Assembly (NCBI GenBank): GCA_017458025.1 | Contig: JAFTGG010000139.1 | Location: forward strand, 1 to 5,401 | Direction: 5' to 3' | DNA length: 5,401 bases | Source: Oscillospiraceae bacterium | GTDB taxonomy: Bacteria > Bacillota > Clostridia > Oscillospirales > Oscillospiraceae | Shown here: positions 1-4,555 of the stretch, piece after piece | How the letters are laid out: every line of letters begins with the position of its first letter | Position numbering within the stretch: position 1 is the stretch's first letter | Notes under the pieces: model-generated | Databases searched by the model: none | What the model saw: only the letters and a program-made list of their open reading frames with translations | What the model was told of the DNA's origin: nothing | Position numbers and translations under genes: made by a program

Positions 1-119
1 GCGGGCGTGGTCGTGGTGGCGGCCGGCTGCTGCGTGTCCGTCGTGGTGACGGTGCTGCCGCATGCCGCGAGTCCTAAGACCATGACAAGCGCCAGCGTGA
101 TCGCAAGAAACTTCTTCAT
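1..119 (-). CDS. Lipoprotein, N-terminal fragment (possible ABC transporter solute-binding protein)
   Basis: The gene begins with ATG at 119 on the minus strand and runs off the left edge, leaving 39 complete codons. The start MKKFLAITLALVMVLG is a typical lipoprotein signal peptide: two lysines, a hydrophobic stretch, then the lipobox LAAC with the modified cysteine at residue 20. A Thr/Gln/Ala/Pro-rich segment follows (CGSTVTTTDTQQPAATTTTP), which looks like a flexible linker holding a folded domain off the membrane. The start is supported by AAGGAGG at 133-127 and a consensus promoter further upstream. In Firmicutes such N-termini most often belong to sugar or peptide ABC-transporter binding proteins, which would suit the neighbouring sugar genes, but no part of the mature domain is visible. 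The lipoprotein call is firm; the transporter role is only a guess. Confidence 0.85.
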   Translation of the reverse strand, partial: MKKFLAITLALVMVLGLAACGSTVTTTDTQQPAATTTTP

Positions 120-126
120 TTTGTAT

Positions 127-133
127 CCTCCTT
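127..133 (-). promoter_or_regulatory. Ribosome binding site of the lipoprotein gene
   Basis: On the minus strand this reads AAGGAGG, a full Shine-Dalgarno match 7 bases before the ATG at 119. It fixes the start of the lipoprotein. Confidence 0.9.
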
Positions 134-146
134 AAAGATTGACTTC

Positions 147-161
147 GGAGACAGCGTCTCC
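147..161. repeat. Inverted repeat just downstream of the lipoprotein promoter
   Basis: GGAGAC and GTCTCC form a perfect 6-bp inverted repeat around the 3-base centre AGC. It lies about 4-18 bases into the predicted transcript, before the ribosome binding site. It could be an operator for a repressor acting on the very strong promoter, or a 5' hairpin that stabilises the mRNA. The sequence does not decide between them. Confidence 0.5.
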
Positions 162-171
162 AGCTATGGAA

Positions 172-200
172 ATTATACAAAATTGTGCACATAGTGTCAA
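172..200 (-). promoter_or_regulatory. Perfect-consensus sigma-70/sigma-A promoter for the lipoprotein gene
   Basis: On the minus strand, TTGACA (200-195) and TATAAT (177-172) are separated by exactly 17 bases, so both hexamers match the consensus fully. Transcription would begin near 165, giving a leader of about 45 bases. The spacer contains an 8-bp palindrome, TGTGCACA (184-191). So strong a promoter suggests an abundant product, unless a repressor acts on it. Confidence 0.88.
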
Positions 201-280
201 GACGGCTTTCCGCTTTTGGGCACATTGACGGCAAATAGGCGGAAAAATTCGGGATAATGCCGAAATGTACCATTGCTTCC

Positions 281-309
281 TTGACATGGCCCCTCCGAGC
301 CGCTACCAT
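281..309 (+). promoter_or_regulatory. Probable promoter of the SGNH hydrolase gene
   Basis: A perfect -35 TTGACA (281-286) is followed after 17 bases by TACCAT (304-309, 4 of 6 matches to TATAAT). Transcription would begin near 316, about 25 bases before the ATG at 341. An in-frame upstream ATG at 257 lies before this promoter, which argues that 341 is the true start. Confidence 0.6.
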
Positions 310-340
310 GAAGGGCAGTATCGAACGGGGAGGGACCCTT

Positions 341-979
341 ATGAAAAAACATATCGTCTGCTTCGGCGACTCCAACACCCACGGCTACTGCGCCGATCCG
401 GCCGACTGCGCCGACGGCGGCAGCCGTTTTAATGAAAGCGAGCGCTGGACCTGCCTGCTGCAAAAGGCGCTCGGCGGGGACTATCTGGTGCTCGAGGAGG
501 GCCTCGGCGGGCGCACGACGGTCTTTGCCGACCCGCTGCACGAGTCGATGGATGCGGTGAGCGTCGCGTATCCGGTCCTGATGTCGCACGAGCCGGTGGA
601 CCTGCTCATCATCATGCTCGGCACGAACGACACGAAGGAGCGCTTCGCCGCGAACGCCGCCGCGATCGCCGCCGGTATGGAGCGGCTGATACAGAAGTGC
701 CAAAGCACGCCCTGCTGGGGCGCGAAGGGGCCGAATATTCTCGTCGTCTGTCCGCCGCCGCTGGGCGCGGGGTTCCACGACGAGGTCATGGGCAAGGGCT
801 GCGTGGAGAAATCCGCCGCTCTGCCGCCGTACATGAAAGCCGTCGCCGAACGCAACGGCTGCGCGTTCTTCGACGCCAAGGACTGCGAGATGAATCCCGT
901 GGACTTCACGCACCTGACGAAAAAGGGGCACGCGCGGCTGGCGGAACAGTTGGCGAAGCTGGCGCCGGAATTGGTATAA
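341..979 (+). CDS. SGNH/GDSL-family hydrolase, arylesterase-like
   Basis: A 212-residue cytoplasmic protein without signal peptide, the usual size for a single SGNH domain. The family blocks are in order: FGDSNTHGY at 8-16 with nucleophile Ser11; EEGLGGRTT at 52-60 carrying the block II glycine; MLGTND at 92-97 with oxyanion-hole Asn96; and VDFTHL at 187-192, giving Asp188 and His191 of the triad. The GLGGRTT and SHEPVDLLIIMLGTND stretches resemble the arylesterase/acyltransferase subgroup that includes Mycobacterium smegmatis acyltransferase. The likely reaction is hydrolysis or transfer of short acyl esters; the substrate cannot be read. An O-acetyl sugar esterase role would suit the neighbouring amino-sugar genes, but that is inference. 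Start 341 is chosen over in-frame ATG 257 because GGGGAGGG (327-334) sits 6 bases before it, a promoter lies just upstream, and the extra 28 residues do not look like part of the fold. The gene converges on the DUF624 gene. Confidence 0.94.
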   Translation: MKKHIVCFGDSNTHGYCADPADCADGGSRFNESERWTCLLQKALGGDYLVLEEGLGGRTTVFADPLHESMDAVSVAYPVLMSHEPVDLLIIMLGTNDTKERFAANAAAIAAGMERLIQKCQSTPCWGAKGPNILVVCPPPLGAGFHDEVMGKGCVEKSAALPPYMKAVAERNGCAFFDAKDCEMNPVDFTHLTKKGHARLAEQLAKLAPELV

Positions 980-1013
980 AATGAAAGCCGCCCAATGGGC
1001 GGCTTTCATTTTA
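977..1013. terminator. Bidirectional intrinsic terminator shared by convergent genes
   Basis: A perfect 17-bp inverted repeat (977-993 paired with 997-1013) around a 3-base loop AAT. The inner stem is GC-rich (GCCGCCC / GGGCGGC), flanked by GAAA on one side and TTTCATTTT on the other, so each strand gives a hairpin followed by a T-rich tail. It holds the TAA stop of the esterase (977-979) at one end and the TAA stop of the minus-strand DUF624 gene (1013-1011) at the other. Confidence 0.88.
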
Positions 1014-1661
1014 CTCAATCGGCGTTTCGGAGGTATCCTCGAGCTTTTCTGCGTCTTCCTCGCTGAGATACTTCGGGAACACGCGCTCGAAGAACAGGCT
1101 CGTCAGCAGCGCGCAGAGCACGGGCGCGAAGAACACCGGCCACCGGCGATCGAGGGTAAAGACGCCGAGCTCCAGCGTCAGCAGCACGACGACCACCGTG
1201 CTCGGCAGATGCCGCAGCGCGAGCGCCGCGGCGGTGCGGAACGCGTCCCTGAGCCGGAGCGAGAACCGCCCCAGCAGCGGGAACAGCCAGCACACGACGC
1301 CCGCCGGCACGACGAGCGCGACGTCGTAGGCGACGAACATCACCGCGCCCGCGTCGCTCGACCAATTGGCGCGCATGACCGCGTAGCCGAACGCGAGCGC
1401 CGCCGCGAAGGGCAGGCAGATGAGCGTCGCGAACGCGCCCTGCTTCAAATTCTCGCGGAACGCGCGGTAAAAGACGCCGAACGTGCCCTTCTCGCCCTGG
1501 CGGAAGCACTTGACGACGGTGTAATACAGCGCCGAGGTCACGGGCCCGACGGTCACGACGGGGAGGCACAGGATCGCCCAAAAGACGCTCAGCCCCACGA
1601 TGTCGACGCAGCGGCTGACGAACCGCCACCACGCGTTGTCGGGATCGAAGACCTGGTGCAT
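1011..1661 (-). CDS. DUF624/YesL-like integral membrane protein
   Basis: A 216-residue, strongly hydrophobic protein with about five predicted membrane segments, near residues 19-40, 75-98, 105-131, 150-170 and 172-192. The charged C-terminus (EEDAEKLEDTSETPIE) is probably cytoplasmic. The family signature is clear: the first helix ends in CLPVVTVGPVTSALYYTVVK (32-51) and is followed by FYRAFRENLKQG (64-75), the pattern of the DUF624 family typified by Bacillus subtilis YesL. The molecular role of that family is not established; members often lie beside carbohydrate transport or degradation genes. The ATG at 1661 overlaps the TAA of the upstream epimerase gene as TAATG, so translation is probably coupled. 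Only weak Shine-Dalgarno matches (GAGG at 1678-1675, AGAAG nearer) lie inside the epimerase end, which fits coupling. The TAA at 1013-1011 lies in the shared terminator. Confidence 0.9.
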   Translation of the reverse strand: MHQVFDPDNAWWRFVSRCVDIVGLSVFWAILCLPVVTVGPVTSALYYTVVKCFRQGEKGTFGVFYRAFRENLKQGAFATLICLPFAAALAFGYAVMRANWSSDAGAVMFVAYDVALVVPAGVVCWLFPLLGRFSLRLRDAFRTAAALALRHLPSTVVVVLLTLELGVFTLDRRWPVFFAPVLCALLTSLFFERVFPKYLSEEDAEKLEDTSETPIE

Positions 1662-2866
1662 TACTTCTTCTCGACCTCGTCCATCAGCTTATCGACGAGG
1701 ATCAGGCTGCGGGGCACATGGAACGGGCCCTTGAACGTGCTGCCCTTGCAGGGCGGCTCGGTGGGCAGGCCGTCGCGGCGGAGATAGCCGTACCACTCGC
1801 CGTACTCGTCGTCGGCGAAGTGCTGCTTGCAGTAGTCGAGCGTCTTGTTGAACCAATCGAGGTAGTACTCGTCGCCGGTGTCGCGGTAGAACATCATCGA
1901 CGCGATGAGGATCTCGTTGTGCGGCCACCAGAGCTTCATATCGTGCTCATACGCCTCGGGCGGCTTGCCCATGCAGTCGATGAAGTAGAGCAGCCCGCCG
2001 TACTTCTCGTCCCAGCCCGCGGTGATGGCGTTGCGGAAGATGTTCTGCGCGATATCGTGCAGTTCCCTGTCGCCGGTGAGGTTCGCCTGCTCGGCGAGGA
2101 ACCAGCTACCCTCGATGTCGTGGCCGGGGTTGACGACGCGGCCCGCCGTCGTGTCGGTTTGCAGCTCGCCGTTCGGGCCGACGGTTTCCAGCACGCATTT
2201 GAGGTCGGGCTTGTAGTGGTACCTGACGATCTCGTCCACGCACTCCTTCGCGCGCCGGTCGTACAGCTCCCTGCGTTCGGGGTCGCAGCGGCGCATGACC
2301 GCCGTGACGTTGAGGTAGATCATCGGGTCGCCGAACGCGCGGCCCGTGCGGGTCTCGGGAATGGTCTTGGGGCCGAGGCCGGCGGGGTCCTTGATGAGGC
2401 CGTGGCGCAGCTGATAGGTCAGCTCATACGCGCGGCGGGCGCGTTCGAGACGCGCCGTGTCGCCGGTGTTGGCGTAGTACTCGGCGTTCGCCATCGTGTA
2501 GAAGTCCTCGGAGAAGCAGTAGCGGCGCTGACGGAGCGGCCTGCCGTCGCCGGTGACGGTGAAGTAGAGCCGGCCGCCCGCGTCGCGGTTGACGCAGTGG
2601 TCCTCCAGGAAGTCGAGGCAGCTGCGGCTGGCTTCGAGCCACTCGGGCAGCTTGCCGTAGTTGGTGCAGAGGAACGCGTAGATCCAGCCGCAGCGGCCCT
2701 GCATCCACACGCTCTTGTCGGTGGAGAAGACGTCGCCCTTGCGGTCAAGGCAGGTGTAGACGCCGCCGTGTTCGCGGTCGAGGCCGTGATCCAGCCAGAA
2801 GTCGGCGCTTCCCTGAAGCTGCTGCTTGATCCATTGGTGGTTATCGCGAAACGCTTGCTTATCCAT
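1661..2866 (-). CDS. N-acylglucosamine 2-epimerase (AGE / renin-binding protein family)
   Basis: A 401-residue protein, the normal length for AGE enzymes, which form an alpha6/alpha6 barrel and interconvert N-acetylglucosamine and N-acetylmannosamine in the cytoplasm. Visible family features are DREHGGVYTCLDRKG (30-44), WMQGRCGWIYA (54-64) with Arg58, NPGHDIEGSW (246-255) with His249, KLWWPHNE (311-318) and GPFHVPRS (380-387) with His383 and Arg386. The two histidines sit where catalytic His248 and His382 are described in pig AGE. The related cellobiose 2-epimerase and YihS isomerase groups share the fold, but the NPGHDIEGSW and HVPR signatures fit AGE better. The ATG at 2866 is preceded by AAAGGA (2885-2880) at a somewhat long spacing, with a promoter beyond it. 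It is the first gene of a two-gene operon with the DUF624 protein and is divergent from the ROK gene. Substrate choice between GlcNAc and ManNAc is inferred from the family and the nearby nagA. Confidence 0.93.
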   Translation of the reverse strand: MDKQAFRDNHQWIKQQLQGSADFWLDHGLDREHGGVYTCLDRKGDVFSTDKSVWMQGRCGWIYAFLCTNYGKLPEWLEASRSCLDFLEDHCVNRDAGGRLYFTVTGDGRPLRQRRYCFSEDFYTMANAEYYANTGDTARLERARRAYELTYQLRHGLIKDPAGLGPKTIPETRTGRAFGDPMIYLNVTAVMRRCDPERRELYDRRAKECVDEIVRYHYKPDLKCVLETVGPNGELQTDTTAGRVVNPGHDIEGSWFLAEQANLTGDRELHDIAQNIFRNAITAGWDEKYGGLLYFIDCMGKPPEAYEHDMKLWWPHNEILIASMMFYRDTGDEYYLDWFNKTLDYCKQHFADDEYGEWYGYLRRDGLPTEPPCKGSTFKGPFHVPRSLILVDKLMDEVEKK

Positions 2867-2901
2867 GTTGAAAAGCCTGTCCTTTCGGTGGAGTTATCGG
2901 T

Positions 2902-2930
2902 ATTCTAGCATTGGTAAAATATTTTAGCAA
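2902..2930 (-). promoter_or_regulatory. Promoter of the epimerase-DUF624 operon
   Basis: On the minus strand, TTGCTA (2930-2925) lies 17 bases before TAGAAT (2907-2902, 5 of 6 consensus matches), with a TG one base before the -10, making an extended -10 element. A perfect TTGACA also occurs on this strand at 2942-2937, but its only partner at workable spacing is a weak TATTTT 15 bases on, so it is a less likely alternative. Confidence 0.6.
2911..2930. promoter_or_regulatory. Operator-like 20-bp near-palindrome between divergent promoters
   Basis: The half-sites TTGGTAAAAT (2911-2920) and ATTTTAGCAA (2921-2930) are reverse complements at 9 of 10 positions. The element covers the -35 and most of the spacer of the epimerase promoter and ends 5 bases before the -35 of the opposite ROK-gene promoter. 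A dimeric repressor bound here would block the epimerase operon and could affect both directions. The regulator is not in the window, and I do not recognise the site as belonging to a particular family. Confidence 0.55.
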
Positions 2931-2935
2931 GCCCC

Positions 2936-2964
2936 TTGTCAAGCGGCGCTTTTTTTCGTATGAT
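2936..2964 (+). promoter_or_regulatory. Promoter of the ROK-family gene
   Basis: TTGTCA (2936-2941, 5 of 6) and TATGAT (2959-2964, 5 of 6) are separated by exactly 17 bases. The spacer contains seven consecutive T residues (2950-2956). Transcription would begin near 2971, giving a leader of about 27 bases. An 11-bp odd palindrome, AAGCG-G-CGCTT (2941-2951), overlaps the end of the -35 element and the spacer. Confidence 0.7.
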
Positions 2965-2982
2965 AAATAGACTATCAAATCA

Positions 2983-2989
2983 AGGAGGG
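2983..2989 (+). promoter_or_regulatory. Ribosome binding site of the ROK-family gene
   Basis: AGGAGGG lies 8 bases before the ATG at 2998. It is a strong match and settles the start of this gene. Confidence 0.88.
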
Positions 2990-2997
2990 TACCCGCC

Positions 2998-4383
2998 ATG
3001 ACGGTCTACGGTATCGACGTCCCTATTAAAAACGTACCCGCGCTCGACCCGGGCTTTATCCCCATCGGCGCGTTCAATACCGCGTTTCTGAAAACGGCGA
3101 AAAAGCCCGTCGGCATCGCCGTGGAGCGCGCGGACGGCCAGATGGCGTCCGTGCGCACGTTGATCCACGGCACGCCGGACAGGCGCGACGCCGATCATTA
3201 CTACGTCGAGCGCCTTGTCAAGACGCTGCTCTGGATGAAGGGCGGCTATAAGGTCTACGTCAGCGGCGACGAGGACGCGTATGAGTATCTGCGCTCCGTC
3301 TACTGCGCCGGCGGGCGGCAGGAGTTCGATTGGGATTACATGGCGAACGTGTTCGAGAAGCCCTTTGAGATCGTTTTCGTCGATGAGATCCCCGCCGCGA
3401 AGGACGCGCCGCAGCGCATCGGCGGGCACCTGGACGGCTGCCGCATCGGCTTCGACGCGGGCGGCAGCGACCGCAAGGTCAGCGCCGTCATCGACGGCGA
3501 GAGCGTATACAGCGAGGAGGTCGTCTGGTTCCCCAAGACCAACGCCGACCCCGATTACCACTACGACGGTATCGTCGCGGCGCTCAAGAGCGCGGCGGAG
3601 CACCTGCCCCGCGTGGACGCGGTGGGCGTGTCGTCGGCGGGCGTGTATATCAATAACCGCACGATGAACGCGTCGCTGTTTTTGCAGGTGCCGAAGGACC
3701 TCTTTGACGCGAAGGTCAAGGACATCTATATCCGCGCCATCACGGACACGTTCGGCGACGTGCCCTACGCGGTCGTCAACGACGGCGACGTGTCGGCGCT
3801 CGCGGGCATGATGAGCACTAACGAGCCGAACGTGCTCGGCATCGCTATGGGCACCAGCGAGGCGGTGGGCTACGTCGACGCGGAGGGCCGCGTCACGGGC
3901 TGGCTCAACGAGCTGGCGTTCGTCCCCGTCGACGCCGCGCCCGACGCGATGCGCGACGAGTGGAGCGGCGACGTCGGCTGCGGCGTCAAGTATTTCTCGC
4001 AGGACGGCGTCATCAAGCTCGCGCCCCGCGCGGGCATCGCGCTCGACGAGGGGCTGTCGCCCGCCGAGAAGCTCAAGGCCGTGCAGAAGCTCATGGAGGC
4101 GGACGACCACGCCGCCGCCCGGGTCTACGACAGCATCGGGACGTATCTCGGCCATACGCTGGCGTATTATTATGGATTGTACGGCATGCGCCACGTCCTG
4201 CTGCTCGGCCGCGTGATGAGCGGCAAGGGCGGCGACCGCATCCTCGCGGAGGCGCAGCGCGTGCTGAAGGACGAGTACCCCGAGGCCGCGGACAAGTTTG
4301 TCCCCGCGCTGCCGGACGAGAAGTTCCGCCGCGTGGGACAGTCGGCCGCGGCGGCAAGCCTGCCCGCTTTGCGCCGGAAGTAG
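2998..4383 (+). CDS. ROK-family sugar kinase-like protein with N-terminal extension
   Basis: A 461-residue protein, much longer than a typical ROK kinase of about 300. Residues from about 148 carry ROK/actin-fold features in order: GFDAGGSDRK (151-160, phosphate loop of the DxGGTxxK type with Ser for Thr), VGVSSAGVYINN (209-220), VVNDGDVSALAG (259-270, with Asp262 at the catalytic-base position), GIAMGTSEAVGYVD (281-294), NELAF (304-308), and HVLLLGRVMSGKGGD (399-413) near the C-terminus. The usual ROK zinc site is absent: the GE[IL]GH motif reads NELAF, so its histidine is Phe308, and there is no CxCGxxGCxE. No helix-turn-helix is seen, so it is probably not a ROK repressor. The first ~145 residues (for example KPVGIAVERADGQMASV, 36-52) are an unassigned extension. 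Between an AGE epimerase and nagA, a GlcNAc or ManNAc kinase is the best guess. The family call is fairly sure; substrate and activity are not. It may also be a non-catalytic sugar sensor. Confidence 0.85.
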   Translation: MTVYGIDVPIKNVPALDPGFIPIGAFNTAFLKTAKKPVGIAVERADGQMASVRTLIHGTPDRRDADHYYVERLVKTLLWMKGGYKVYVSGDEDAYEYLRSVYCAGGRQEFDWDYMANVFEKPFEIVFVDEIPAAKDAPQRIGGHLDGCRIGFDAGGSDRKVSAVIDGESVYSEEVVWFPKTNADPDYHYDGIVAALKSAAEHLPRVDAVGVSSAGVYINNRTMNASLFLQVPKDLFDAKVKDIYIRAITDTFGDVPYAVVNDGDVSALAGMMSTNEPNVLGIAMGTSEAVGYVDAEGRVTGWLNELAFVPVDAAPDAMRDEWSGDVGCGVKYFSQDGVIKLAPRAGIALDEGLSPAEKLKAVQKLMEADDHAAARVYDSIGTYLGHTLAYYYGLYGMRHVLLLGRVMSGKGGDRILAEAQRVLKDEYPEAADKFVPALPDEKFRRVGQSAAAASLPALRRK

Positions 4384-4396
4384 CGCGCTCCATTCC

Positions 4397-4434
4397 GTTT
4401 CCGCCTTGCGGCGAAAACCGCATATCCGCTTTTT
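4397..4434 (+). terminator. Possible weak terminator after the ROK-family gene
   Basis: Starting 14 bases after the stop codon are overlapping small hairpins: GTTTcCGCC (4397-4405) with GGCGaAAAC (4410-4418), having one mismatch, or TGCGG (4407-4411) with CCGCA (4418-4422). A run of five T follows at 4430-4434. The T run is 7-11 bases from the stems, so termination may be partial, and read-through into nagA is possible. Confidence 0.35.
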
Positions 4435-4447
4435 CCTTTCCCGTCAG

Positions 4448-4466
4448 GACCCGCTTCGTCGGGCTC
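4448..4466 (+). other. Small hairpin in the ROK-nagA gap
   Basis: GA-CCCG (4448-4453) pairs with CGGG-c-TC (4460-4466) across a CTTCGT loop, with one bulged C. It has no good T run after it, so it may be an mRNA processing or stability element, or mean nothing. Elsewhere in the 172-base gap (4384-4555) I found no convincing promoter: AT-rich stretches near 4483-4516 have -10-like words but no matching -35. Confidence 0.25.
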
Positions 4467-4543
4467 TTAATGGGTATGCTGCGATTATCGAATGAAAAGC
4501 TTACTCTTTTTATATGGGTTCAGTATCAGACGAGAGAAAACGG

Positions 4544-4549
4544 AAAGGA
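4544..4549 (+). promoter_or_regulatory. Ribosome binding site of nagA
   Basis: AAAGGA lies 6 bases before the ATG at 4556 and supports that start. Confidence 0.8.
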
Positions 4550-4555
4550 TTTTTA

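Noticed and set aside
225..258. TTGACG and GATAAT as a second promoter for the hydrolase.
   Set aside because: The spacer is 22 bases, too long for a sigma-A promoter; the 281-309 element fits better.
248..264. Small inverted repeat TTCGG/CCGAA in the lipoprotein-hydrolase gap.
   Set aside because: It is only 5 bp with a 7-base loop, with no T run and no clear relation to either promoter. It is likely chance.
257..340. In-frame upstream start (ATG 257) for the SGNH hydrolase.
   Set aside because: It lies before the TTGACA-17-TACCAT promoter and has no good ribosome binding site, while ATG 341 has GGGGAGGG at 6 bases and the protein then begins right before the GDSN block.
311..340. AAGGG/CCCTT pairing that would put the hydrolase ribosome binding site in a hairpin loop.
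   Set aside because: It is only 5 bp, the site stays exposed in the loop, and part of the left arm would precede the predicted transcription start.
1718..2908. A long plus-strand open frame of 396 codons opposite the epimerase gene.
   Set aside because: It is valine/alanine/arginine-rich with no recognisable domain and is antisense to a clear AGE enzyme. Codon bias in GC-rich genes produces such frames.
2980..4194. A long minus-strand open frame of 404 codons opposite the ROK-family gene.
   Set aside because: Its composition is dominated by Arg, Val, His and Ala and it has no family motifs. The opposite strand has a strong promoter, ribosome binding site and ROK motifs.
4384..4555. Riboswitch or separate promoter between the ROK-family gene and nagA.
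   Set aside because: No known riboswitch core is recognisable and no -35/-10 pair has acceptable spacing; only weak hairpins were seen.
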